This document shows positions 1 through 6,766 of a DNA stretch of 24,047 nt, piece by piece. The notes under the pieces are model-generated. The model saw only the letters and a list, made by a program, of their open reading frames with translations, made no database searches and was not told where the DNA came from. Source of the stretch: a virus; the IMG/VR virus record IMGVR_UViG_3300032087_001350, positions 1 to 24,047 of that record; one strand, 5' to 3'. Within the stretch, counting starts at the first letter, position 1, and every line of letters starts with the position of its first letter. The position numbers and the translations under genes were made by a program.

Positions 1-2
1 TG

Positions 3-110
3 GCTACAGTAGGTGTTACCATTGAAGCAACAGCAGCAGCAGCAACAGGAACTACCCACAGCAGTAGCACAGCAGATTGTCAGGTTAATATTACTGCTTC
101 TGCTAACGGT
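3..110 (+). repeat. Linker repeat copy A within the lectin-like gene
   Basis: This codes for about 36 residues that begin ATVGV and contain THS, CQVN and ASANG. A diverged second copy at 867-971 begins ATVSV and contains THSG, CQVN and ASASG. Each copy immediately precedes a lectin-like domain, so the repeat unit appears to be linker plus beta-sandwich. More copies may lie upstream of the window. Confidence 0.65.
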
Positions 111-1781
111 TACAACATCAGCGACACTATACCAGACGAAACCGCCAACGGTAACAACATGGTAATGGAGGGTACTGGTTGGACCTTTGAGACTGATGCT
201 GCTGTAGGTACTAGGTCGGTTGATTTTGGTAATTCGGGTACTTCTTACGGCATTATAGACGAGTCGTACCTAAGCGTATTCCGCAGTCCTTGGTCGTTTT
301 CTTGTTGGTATAAACCAGATAACGGAACTATTGGAACGACTGGTGGCGGAACTAGCATATTATACCTACTCCATACGGGCATAAACGGACCTACTAATCC
401 GCTGGGAAGCCATTATCAAATGTACCATTATAACAGGAAACTACGTTGGTGGTCTAGGATAGATACTAGTGGAGCTTCTACACTTCGCGATACTGGCAAC
501 GTATTTTCAGAAGGTTCTGGTACTAATGATTGGGTACATATTGTTGTCACAGTCGATAATGTCGGTAACCCAACTATGTACATTGATGGTAGTGAAACAA
601 CACTGACTACAGACTCAACACCTAATACAGAAAATCTTTCTGAATATTCTAACACCTCAGATGTGCGGATAGGTTATGGCAGGACTGGAACAGCTGAAGG
701 TTATAAAATTGACGATGTTTCCATCTGGTCCACCGAACTAACCAGCACACAGGTCAGCAACCTTTATAACAGTGGTAGCGGTACAGACCTGACAGGTAGT
801 AGCAATCTTGCTGGTTGGTGGAAGATGGGTGACAGCAATGTTGTACCAGTTACTCACACAGGAGCAGCAACAGTTTCAGTAGACGTTACAGCAAGTGCTA
901 GTGGAGAAACGTTTACTACCCACTCAGGCACAGCCTCCTGCCAAGTTAATCTATCAGCATCTGCTAGTGGTACTGTTACATCCCCTGACTACGAACAAGA
1001 AGTATCAGAAATAACCAGTCTAAAGGGTTGGTTCGATGCTAATAAACCTAACGGAACGGACCAAACTGGATTTACTAACGGTACAGCAGTCACCACTTGG
1101 ACTAGTCGTGTAGGTACATCTGTTACACTAGGACAGTCTACTGCATCGGCTAAACCGACATGGAATACCAGTCAGATCAACTCACTTCCCGCAATAGACT
1201 TTGCTGTAGGTGACTGGCTCAATTCAACAAGTACCGATATTAAAGACATTGTTCACGGTCAAAATAACATAGCAATTACGACCTATGTTGTGATGCAGGT
1301 GGATAACTACCCCTCATCTTCAGCGTCAGGTGACGCAATGGTTTTGGGTTGGGAAGATACGGTCACAAGTGTCGGTTCCCAAGACGTTTTCCACCTACCA
1401 CGAATCGAACGGGGAACAGGCTACCTACAATTACTAGAAAGAGCTGGTGGCACAGGATTAACTAACCTTGCAGGATACGAGTATCAAACAGCATTAGGCA
1501 CAGGTTCTTATAAATACTTTGGATGCATTGCTGGAGCAACTTCTATAACGCTACGTGTGAATGGCTCTGAGCAAACCTTGAGTAACTATTTAGGTGGAAC
1601 ATGGAACACAGCACAAACACATGACGCCCATCAACTGCAAGTAGGCGGCTTCAGTAACGCTGGCGGTTCACAGATACTTTTAGATGGTAAGATAGCTGAG
1701 ATACTTATATTCAATTCTACCCTAGGTTCAACGGATATAGCCTCTGTCGAAAACTACATAACCGACAAGTATAACCTGTGA
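3..1781 (+). CDS. Lectin-like virion protein, two ConA/LamG-like domains (5' truncated)
   Basis: The reading frame is open from the first bases of the window, so the gene starts upstream; the first internal ATG (159) is not a credible start. The visible 592 residues have four parts: a Thr/Ser/Ala-rich linker (1-36), a LamG/concanavalin-like beta-sandwich (about 55-275, with FSCWYKP, WVHIVVTVD, MYIDG and KIDDVSIWSTEL), a second copy of the linker (about 289-323), and another lectin-like domain (about 333-592) that opens with LKGWFDA and closes with AEILIFNSTLG...VENYITDKY. These folds usually bind glycans or decorate phage virions. Its place directly upstream of the tail and portal genes suggests a virion surface or receptor-binding role. 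The domain calls rest on motif pattern only; the exact role is inferred. Confidence 0.75.
   Translation, partial: ATVGVTIEATAAAATGTTHSSSTADCQVNITASANGYNISDTIPDETANGNNMVMEGTGWTFETDAAVGTRSVDFGNSGTSYGIIDESYLSVFRSPWSFSCWYKPDNGTIGTTGGGTSILYLLHTGINGPTNPLGSHYQMYHYNRKLRWWSRIDTSGASTLRDTGNVFSEGSGTNDWVHIVVTVDNVGNPTMYIDGSETTLTTDSTPNTENLSEYSNTSDVRIGYGRTGTAEGYKIDDVSIWSTELTSTQVSNLYNSGSGTDLTGSSNLAGWWKMGDSNVVPVTHTGAATVSVDVTASASGETFTTHSGTASCQVNLSASASGTVTSPDYEQEVSEITSLKGWFDANKPNGTDQTGFTNGTAVTTWTSRVGTSVTLGQSTASAKPTWNTSQINSLPAIDFAVGDWLNSTSTDIKDIVHGQNNIAITTYVVMQVDNYPSSSASGDAMVLGWEDTVTSVGSQDVFHLPRIERGTGYLQLLERAGGTGLTNLAGYEYQTALGTGSYKYFGCIAGATSITLRVNGSEQTLSNYLGGTWNTAQTHDAHQLQVGGFSNAGGSQILLDGKIAEILIFNSTLGSTDIASVENYITDKYNL
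867..971 (+). repeat. Linker repeat copy B within the lectin-like gene
   Basis: This is the second copy of the 35-36 residue Thr/Ser/Ala linker found at 3-110. The shared landmarks in order are ATV, THS, CQVN and ASA-G. The single Cys in each copy is conserved. It separates the two lectin-like domains. Confidence 0.65.
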
Positions 1782-2050
1782 TGAAGACATATTTATTATA
1801 CGACACACAGGACGAATGGAATGCAGCAAACCAACAGGCTGAAAATTTCCTAGGTATTCCTAGTTCTGACGGTACGACTGAGTATGATGTAATTAAACAG
1901 GTAACCAAGGCCGATCACGCAGATTACGGTAAATATTTTTTCACTCTAATCGATGCAGAGCAAGACGGAGTTACGCTCAAAAGTCAGTTTCCAGAAGGTC
2001 AACCCTTTTCTGAACTAGGTACATGGCAGGAGCCAATAGAAGAATTTTAA
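1781..2050 (+). CDS. Small protein of unknown function (89 aa)
   Basis: I do not recognise the family. The start is taken as ATG at 1781, overlapping the TGA of the lectin-like gene (TGATG), so the two are probably translationally coupled; a GTG at 1778 would add one residue. The protein opens KTYLLYDTQDEWNAANQQAE and is acidic, soluble and without membrane segments. Small proteins directly behind fibre or lectin genes are often chaperones or baseplate-type partners, but nothing in the sequence proves that here. Oddity: a -1 shift at the end of the gene would replace the stop with a short sensible-looking tail (see findings). Confidence 0.7.
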   Translation: MKTYLLYDTQDEWNAANQQAENFLGIPSSDGTTEYDVIKQVTKADHADYGKYFFTLIDAEQDGVTLKSQFPEGQPFSELGTWQEPIEEF

Positions 2051-2111
2051 ACAATCCCGAAGGTGAGTGGTACACCGACCCTGAAGGACTTTAACTAACA
2101 CAACTATAAAT

Positions 2112-2127
2112 AACAGGAGACATAATC
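2112..2127 (+). promoter_or_regulatory. Strong ribosome binding site
   Basis: AACAGGAGAC lies about 8 bases before the ATG at 2128. It is one of the few good Shine-Dalgarno sequences in this window; many other genes here start without one. Confidence 0.7.
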
Positions 2128-2541
2128 ATGTCAGAAGCATCAGACTACGTTGAGAACCAGATACTTAACTGCTATCTCAATCAAACAAACATTACAGCAC
2201 CGACTGCTATTCACCTTGGACTTTTTACAGCTAACCCAACGGAAAGCGATGAAGGTTCAAGCGGTGGTACGGAAGTTAGCGGAAATGGGTATTCCCGTGT
2301 TGCTATTACCGACAAGTTTGGTACAGCAAGCGGCACAGGAGGCAGTCTTTCCAGTAACGCTGACATAACAGGCTTTACAGCATCAGGAGGAAATTGGGGA
2401 ACTGTCACAGGCATAGGCATATTTGATAGTGCCTCTGGTGGTGAACTACTATTTTGGACTGCACTAGACAGTAACGCTACCGTTAATGACGGTGACTCAT
2501 TCCAAATCTCAAGCGGCAACCTAACTGTAACTGTAGCTTAA
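2128..2541 (+). CDS. Small phage structural protein, putative tail/fibre-associated
   Basis: This 137-residue protein has a pattern I know from many phages and annotate as a minor tail or putative tail fibre protein: a short N-terminal helix (SEASDYVENQILNCYL), then HLGLFTANPT, GGTEVSGNGYSRVAI, NWGTVTGIGIFDSASGGELLFWTAL and a final SGNLTVTVA. The rest is probably beta-rich. It sits between the lectin-like gene and the portal and has a strong ribosome binding site, so it is probably made in quantity as a virion component. The family resembles the Gp80-like minor tail proteins of actinophages. That comparison is from memory and the function is inferred. Confidence 0.65.
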   Translation: MSEASDYVENQILNCYLNQTNITAPTAIHLGLFTANPTESDEGSSGGTEVSGNGYSRVAITDKFGTASGTGGSLSSNADITGFTASGGNWGTVTGIGIFDSASGGELLFWTALDSNATVNDGDSFQISSGNLTVTVA

Positions 2542-2549
2542 TAAATATT

Positions 2550-4112
2550 ATGGAATCCTCAAGCGAGACAGCACAACACCTTTACACACAACTGGAGGCA
2601 AGTCGTGATCCTTTCTTGAGGAGAGGTAGAGAAGCCTCTGAGTTAACTATTCCATATGTATTACCACCTGACGGTCATTCTAGTTCAACGGAGTACAAAA
2701 CTCCATTTCAAGGGGTAGGGGCGAGAGGAGTTAATAACCTAGCTAGTAAGCTTTTGTTAGCTCTTCTTCCCCCGAATGCTCCCTTCTTTAGATTATCCAT
2801 TGACAGTTATGAACTTGAAAAAGCAAGAGCAGAACTGGGAGAAATGGAAACCCAAGAGATTAAAACTCAACTTGAAAAAGCATTGGCAGAGATTGAAAGG
2901 TCTGTTATGCAAGAAGTTGAGTCAGAAGCCTTTAGGGTTGGTGCTTTTGAAGCACTAAAGAATCTAATCGTTACAGGTAATGCTCTTGTATATCTACCTG
3001 ATGAAGGTGGAATGAGAGTGTTTCGTCCTGATCGTTATGTTGTTAAACGTGATCCAATGGGTAACGTAACTCACATAGCTACTAAGGAAACTATCGCTCC
3101 ATTTTTATTACCTGATAGTGTTAAGGATGCAGTATATAAAGACAGTAAGGATGATACCTGCGATCTTTATACTGCTGTAGTTCGTAAAGGTGATAAGTTT
3201 ATGGTTTATCAGGATGTCAAAGGTATTCCTATTGATGAATCTTTTGGATCATACGATATAGATAAATCACCATTTATTCCCTTACGTTATACAAGAATAG
3301 ACGGAGAAAACTACGGAAGAGGATTTGTAGAAGAATATATAGGTGATCTTAAATCCCTTGAAAGTCTTACACAAGCTATCGTAGAAGGTTCTGCTGCTGC
3401 CGCTAAAGTTTTATTCCTAGTTAATCCTAACGGAACTACTAAAGCACGTACATTATCGGATAGTGCTAACGGAGCAATCGTTCAAGGAAATGCTGGAGAC
3501 ATTAGTGTACTACAGTTGCAAAAGTTTAATGACTTCCGTGTAGCTCAAGAAACAATGAGAGCTATACAGGAGCGACTAAGCAATGCATTCCTACTTAACA
3601 GTAGTGTAGTTAGGCAAGCTGAACGAGTAACTGCTGAAGAGATACGTATGCTTAGTCAGGAACTAGAGACTGCTCTTGGTGGATTGTATAGTATCCTTAG
3701 TCAAGAGTTCCAAATGCCGCTAGTTGAACGTCTAATGTCACGTATGCGGAAGAAAAACAGAATGCCTAAGCTTCCGAAAGACATCGTTAAACCTACTATT
3801 ACCACAGGTGTAGAAGCACTTGGTAGGGGTAACGATCTTAATAAATTGGATATGTTTATAGCAGGAGCTAATCAAATTGTAGGTCCAGAAGCAGTACAAC
3901 AATATCTTAATGTTAGTGATTATTTTACTAGACGAGCGACTTCTCTTGGTATAGAAACTGAGGGACTAATTAAAACAGAGGAGGAAGTAGCGCAAGCAAG
4001 TCAGCAAGCTCAGATGCAAGCTTTAGCGTCTCAATTAGGAGGACCAGCTATTAATGCAATGAGTCAACAAGCACTTGCCCAGCAAGAGTCTCCAGAACCA
4101 ACTGAGGAATAA
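2550..4112 (+). CDS. Portal (head-tail connector) protein, T7 gp8-like
   Basis: This forms the dodecameric portal ring at the capsid vertex, through which DNA is packaged and ejected; the tail attaches to it. The 520 residues are close to T7 gp8 (536). Family features are the N-terminal helix with LEASRDPFLRRGREASELTIPYV, the FQGVGARGVNNLASKLLLALLPP segment, the VTGNALVYLPDEG and FRPDRYVVKRDPMGNV strands, the wing/stem region with LKSLESLTQAIVEGSAAAAKVLFLVNP, and RVTAEEIRMLSQELE before a Gln/Ala-rich C-terminus. No Shine-Dalgarno is seen before ATG 2550 (TAATAAATATT precedes it). The scaffold gene follows after two bases. Confidence 0.96.
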   Translation: MESSSETAQHLYTQLEASRDPFLRRGREASELTIPYVLPPDGHSSSTEYKTPFQGVGARGVNNLASKLLLALLPPNAPFFRLSIDSYELEKARAELGEMETQEIKTQLEKALAEIERSVMQEVESEAFRVGAFEALKNLIVTGNALVYLPDEGGMRVFRPDRYVVKRDPMGNVTHIATKETIAPFLLPDSVKDAVYKDSKDDTCDLYTAVVRKGDKFMVYQDVKGIPIDESFGSYDIDKSPFIPLRYTRIDGENYGRGFVEEYIGDLKSLESLTQAIVEGSAAAAKVLFLVNPNGTTKARTLSDSANGAIVQGNAGDISVLQLQKFNDFRVAQETMRAIQERLSNAFLLNSSVVRQAERVTAEEIRMLSQELETALGGLYSILSQEFQMPLVERLMSRMRKKNRMPKLPKDIVKPTITTGVEALGRGNDLNKLDMFIAGANQIVGPEAVQQYLNVSDYFTRRATSLGIETEGLIKTEEEVAQASQQAQMQALASQLGGPAINAMSQQALAQQESPEPTEE

Positions 4113-4114
4113 CG

Positions 4115-4915
4115 ATGGCAGAACTAACTACAGTAGAAATTAACGAACCTACACAAGGGGAGATTGAACCAGCTTCCGAAACAGTAGAGGAACAACCACA
4201 ACCAGAGCATATTGCTACAGACTCTCAGGAAGAGGGAGCAGTAGAGGAACAAACTGAAGAAAGCTCATCACTAAAGCTTGGTCAAGGTGAACGACCCGAA
4301 GGATTACCTGATAAGTTTAACAGTATTGAAGACCTTGTTAATTCGTATCAGGAACTAGAAACTAAATTATCTCAGGGCAATCAGGAAACAACTACTAACG
4401 AAAACGGTGAAGAAACTGTAGAGGTTAGTACATCTGAAGTTCTTACGTATGCATCTGAAGAGTTTCACGGAAACGGAGAGCTTTCTAGGGATACATATGA
4501 AACACTAGCTGAGTTTGGAATTAGTGAAGATATTGTTAATAGTTACATTGCTGGTCAACAAGCTCTTACCGCTCAACGAACAACAGAAATTAAAGGGGCG
4601 GCCAATGGTGAGTACGAACAGATGGGAGAGTGGGCAGTACAAAACCTACCACCTGACGAACTAGAAGCTTACAACAACGTAGTAGAAGGATTAGATATTA
4701 ATGCTGCTAAGATGGCAGTTAGTGGTCTGTATGCTCGTTATAAATCAGGAACATCACAACCTAACCTTACTATGGGCAACACTAGTGGTGCTGGTGTAAC
4801 TCCTTTTGCGGATATGCAAGCTGTAAGAGCAGCTATGAGTGATCCACGTTATAAATCAGGAGATAAAGCATATCATGCAGAGGTTGACAGAAGACTCAAG
4901 GTAAGTAACTTTTAA
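4115..4915 (+). CDS. Capsid assembly scaffolding protein, T7 gp9-like
   Basis: This guides assembly of the procapsid and leaves before or during packaging. Its 266 residues are shorter than T7 gp9 (about 307). The first ~110 residues are Glu/Gln/Thr-rich and strongly acidic, as in the family. Then follow RPEGLPDKFNSIEDLVNSYQELETKL, the conserved YETLAEFGIS...VNSYIAGQQAL segment, and a C-terminal capsid-interacting end with ADMQAVRAAMSDPRYKSGDKAYHAEVDRRL. The start at 4115 has GAGGA six bases upstream, inside the end of the portal gene. The order portal-scaffold supports the call. Confidence 0.95.
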   Translation: MAELTTVEINEPTQGEIEPASETVEEQPQPEHIATDSQEEGAVEEQTEESSSLKLGQGERPEGLPDKFNSIEDLVNSYQELETKLSQGNQETTTNENGEETVEVSTSEVLTYASEEFHGNGELSRDTYETLAEFGISEDIVNSYIAGQQALTAQRTTEIKGAANGEYEQMGEWAVQNLPPDELEAYNNVVEGLDINAAKMAVSGLYARYKSGTSQPNLTMGNTSGAGVTPFADMQAVRAAMSDPRYKSGDKAYHAEVDRRLKVSNF

Positions 4916-4920
4916 ATATT

Positions 4921-5097
4921 ATGGAATTCGTACAATCAAATTGGGAAGGTATTGTCCTTGTCCTTACATCAGCAGTAGCATTAGCTTCAGCAGTAGCCGC
5001 TTTAACTCCTACCCCGAAGGATGATGGCATTGTTAAAAAGTTATACGCATTAATCGATACACTTGCAATAAACGTAGGTAAAGCCAAGGATAAGTGA
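4921..5097 (+). CDS. Small one-helix membrane protein, holin-like candidate (58 aa)
   Basis: ATG at 4921 opens 58 codons ending in TGA at 5095-5097. After a short N-terminus (MEFVQSNWEG) there is a hydrophobic stretch of about 20 residues (IVLVLTSAVALASAVAAL), then TPTPKDD and a basic amphipathic tail with LYALIDTLAINVGKAKDK. One transmembrane helix, a charged tail and small size fit a holin-like or other phage membrane protein. The next gene overlaps its stop (GTGA). The location between scaffold and capsid is unusual for a lysis gene. It could instead be a virion assembly membrane protein; no enzymatic role is expected. Confidence 0.7.
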   Translation: MEFVQSNWEGIVLVLTSAVALASAVAALTPTPKDDGIVKKLYALIDTLAINVGKAKDK

Positions 5098-5300
5098 AGA
5101 TACTCTTAGGTATACTTACTTCTATTTTAGACGCACTATTTAAAAACGTAATCCGTGAAGTTAAAAAACCAGTCAAAGCTAAAGATGCTCCTATCAGTCC
5201 TGATCGTGAGCGTTTTCTTGAGCGGATGCGGGAACACGAGGGTAGTCTTCGTGGACTCTCAAAGTCAGATTCTAAGAGTAGGACCAAAGGTAAAGGGTAA
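5094..5300 (+). CDS. Small basic protein with hydrophobic N-terminus, unknown (68 aa)
   Basis: It starts at GTG 5094, overlapping the stop of the upstream membrane protein gene by four bases. The N-terminus (KILLGILTSILDALFKNVI) is hydrophobic or amphipathic and could be a membrane anchor. The rest is charged (REVKKPVKAKDAP, PDRERFLERMREHEGSLRG) and ends in a Lys/Arg-rich tail. I do not recognise a family. Because a lipoprotein gene starts inside it in another frame, the pair recalls inner- and outer-membrane spanin genes (Rz/Rz1). It is much shorter than a typical Rz and lacks a clear long coiled coil, so that role is only a possibility. Confidence 0.6.
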   Translation: MKILLGILTSILDALFKNVIREVKKPVKAKDAPISPDRERFLERMREHEGSLRGLSKSDSKSRTKGKG

Positions 5301-5400
5301 AGTATACTTTTGGAATGGTGAAGAGTGGGAGTTATCAGCAAATAAAGTTGAATATCCCGAAGGACATCATATGGGTGCTTTAGAACCCGAAGAAGAATAG
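5155..5400 (+). CDS. Phage lipoprotein, out-of-phase overlap with upstream gene (81 aa)
   Basis: The protein has a complete lipoprotein signal: a basic start (KLKNQSKLK), a hydrophobic core (MLLSVLIVSVF) and lipobox L-S-G-C with Cys25 encoded at 5227-5229. Gly follows the Cys, so outer-membrane sorting is expected. The mature part has RVVFVDSQSQILRVGPKVKGKVYFWNGEEWELS and YPEGH, a small beta-domain pattern I recall from lipoproteins in phage lysis regions. GTG 5155 is chosen because it supplies the charged n-region; ATG 5185 is an alternative giving a shorter signal. Its first 146 bases overlap the preceding gene in another frame, as Rz1 overlaps Rz. The role could be outer-membrane spanin-like or superinfection exclusion; the sequence does not decide. 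Confidence 0.7.
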   Translation: MKLKNQSKLKMLLSVLIVSVFLSGCGNTRVVFVDSQSQILRVGPKVKGKVYFWNGEEWELSANKVEYPEGHHMGALEPEEE

Positions 5401-5455
5401 TCCTACTATATGAAGATTTTTAGTTAGTATTATTGGTTTGGTATTACCTATCATG

Positions 5456-5508
5456 CCCCTCATCAAGGTTTTGCTTTCTTTCCCTTGGTGAGGGGTTTTA
5501 TTTTTTTT
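5456..5508 (+). terminator. Strong intrinsic terminator upstream of the capsid gene
   Basis: A 13-bp stem pairs CCCCTCATCAAGG (5456-5468) with CCTTGGTGAGGGG (5483-5495) with one G-U pair. It closes a 14-base loop and is followed by TTTTATTTTTTTT (5496-5508). It ends the portal-scaffold-small gene transcript, so capsid expression should depend on readthrough or on a promoter within 5509-5621. Confidence 0.92.
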
Positions 5509-5513
5509 GATCG

Positions 5514-5531
5514 TAATTATACATTGAGTAG
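5514..5531 (+). promoter_or_regulatory. Candidate phage RNA polymerase promoter before capsid gene
   Basis: TAATTATACATTGAGTAG lies between the terminator and the capsid gene. It shares TAAT at the start and TAG at the end, at the same 18-base spacing, with the T7 promoter core, and shares TAAT and GTAG with 23009-23026. The match is partial and the assignment is an inference. Confidence 0.3.
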
Positions 5532-5533
5532 TA

Positions 5534-5558
5534 GAAGCCCACTACGGTGGATAACTTC
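5534..5558 (+). other. Small stem-loop in capsid mRNA leader
   Basis: CCAC-TACG-GTGG (5539-5550) forms a perfect 4-bp stem with a tetraloop, and flanking GAAG (5534-5537) can pair with CTTC (5555-5558). If transcription starts near 5531 this would sit at the 5' end of the capsid message, where a hairpin commonly stabilises mRNA. The stem is short, so the call is tentative. Confidence 0.4.
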
Positions 5559-5621
5559 CAGACGCTGGGTAGAAATTACAACTTAATAGTTAAACACATT
5601 CAAACATAGAAAGACCATATC

Positions 5622-6686
5622 ATGGCAAACGGAGACACTACTCCATCACGGGTTGGCCTTAAACAAGGCGGCTCAGATAATCAAGAACTATTCCTTAAAA
5701 AGTTTAGTGGTGAGATTCTTACCACATTTGAGGAAAAGAACATCATGAAACCTCTGCACACGATCCGTACTATTAGTGACGGTAAGTCTGCACAGTTTCC
5801 TGTAACTGGCGTTGCTTCTGCAAAGTACCACACCGTTGGTCAAAACATTGCAGATAGCGGTAACAGTTACCTATCGGATATTGCTAAAAGCGAGAAGATC
5901 ATCAGCATCGACAAAGTTCTGTTGGCTTCTTCTTTCCTAGCTAACATCGATGACGTTATGAATCATTATGATATTCGTAGTGTCTATGCAAATGAGTTGG
6001 GCAACGCTCTTGCTAATCGTTTTGATACTGCTGTTATCAAGACCTTTATCGCAGCCGCTCGTTCAGCAGCAAACCTAACAGGTGGAGCCGCTGGCGATCG
6101 TCTAGACGTTGGTCAAAATGTATTCCTGTCTGACTCTAGTTACTCTGCTGGTGATGACACGGATGCCGCTGGCGATCCTACTGGTGCTGAGCTTATTACT
6201 GCTCTCTTCAGTTCCGCTCAAAAGCTAGACGAAAACGATGTTCCTAGTGATGGTCGTTTCTGCGTTATTCGTCCCGAAGAGTACTACAAGCTAATTACTG
6301 GTGGTGCAACTTCTGGTATTAACGTAGCAAACAGCGCACTTAACACCGATGTTGGCGGACAAGGTTCTGTTGCTCAAGGTATCATTCCTCAAATTGCAGG
6401 AATTAACATCTTCAAGAGCAATCATGTGCCTTCCACAAACACTATCTCTGGTGATGATGACAATGCTGTTAATGATCCCTTCGGTGCTGGAAACGGCTAC
6501 AACGGAGACTTCACTACCACATTGGGTATTGTCGGTCATTCTGCCGCTGTTGGTACGGTCAAGCTTCTTGATCTTGCTACTGAGTCGGAATATCAGATTG
6601 AGCGTCAAGGTACGCTGTTCGTAGCTAAGTACGCAATGGGTCACGGAATCCTCCGTCCTGAGTGTGCTATCGAACTCATCAAGTAA
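5622..6686 (+). CDS. Major capsid protein, T7 gp10A-like
   Basis: This is the main shell protein with an HK97-type fold; 354 residues compares with 345 for T7 gp10A. Family landmarks are the N-terminal arm with LFLKKFSGEILTTFEE, the TIRTISDGKSAQFPVTG strand, YHTVGQNI, the KIISIDKVLLASSFLANIDD helix region, a central DENDVPSDGRFCVIRPEEYYKL segment, and the C-terminal FVAKYAMGHGILRPECAIELIK. It has its own leader of about 110 bases after a strong terminator and is followed by another stem-loop, which isolates it as a separately expressed unit. Only a weak AGAAAGA is seen before ATG 5622. No slippery site for a gp10B-like frameshift product was found at its end. Confidence 0.97.
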   Translation: MANGDTTPSRVGLKQGGSDNQELFLKKFSGEILTTFEEKNIMKPLHTIRTISDGKSAQFPVTGVASAKYHTVGQNIADSGNSYLSDIAKSEKIISIDKVLLASSFLANIDDVMNHYDIRSVYANELGNALANRFDTAVIKTFIAAARSAANLTGGAAGDRLDVGQNVFLSDSSYSAGDDTDAAGDPTGAELITALFSSAQKLDENDVPSDGRFCVIRPEEYYKLITGGATSGINVANSALNTDVGGQGSVAQGIIPQIAGINIFKSNHVPSTNTISGDDDNAVNDPFGAGNGYNGDFTTTLGIVGHSAAVGTVKLLDLATESEYQIERQGTLFVAKYAMGHGILRPECAIELIK

Positions 6687-6698
6687 ATTCCTCCTATC

Positions 6699-6749
6699 GT
6701 TACCTCATGGGGGAGTAGGTTCTTATGAGCTTGCTCCCCCTCTGGTAAC
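6699..6749 (+). terminator. Terminator-like stem-loop after the capsid gene
   Basis: GTTACC (6699-6704) pairs with GGTAAC (6744-6749). Inside that, GGGGGAG (6709-6715) pairs with CTCCCCC (6734-6740) around an 18-base loop. Only a weak AAATACCTTTT follows, so termination would be partial. T7 has its late terminator at the same place, after gene 10, where leaky termination lowers expression of downstream genes relative to capsid. Confidence 0.65.
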
Positions 6750-6766
6750 AAATACCTTTTAGAATT

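Noticed and set aside
428-655. Minus-strand ORF within the lectin-like gene
   Set aside because: It is antisense to a well-supported coding frame. The same reasoning removes the other minus-strand ORFs (for example 1717, 2211, 4896, 5033, 6291, 9398, 9905, 10893, 14155, 18646, 21837, 23598 and 23765).
2150-2368. Overlapping + strand ORF inside the small structural gene
   Set aside because: It lies entirely within a gene with a strong ribosome binding site and a recognisable family pattern. Its own product has no coherent features. The + strand ORFs at 2776, 6349 and 22292 are rejected for the same reason.
5110-5122. TATACTTACTTCT inside the 5094 gene as a fifth operator-like site
   Set aside because: It resembles the right half of the repeat only; the AAGT left half is missing, and it lies in coding sequence.
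6682-6762. A gp10B-like frameshifted capsid extension
   Set aside because: A +1 frame is open for about 26 codons past the capsid stop, but there is no slippery sequence, and this stretch is better explained by the stem-loop at 6699-6749.
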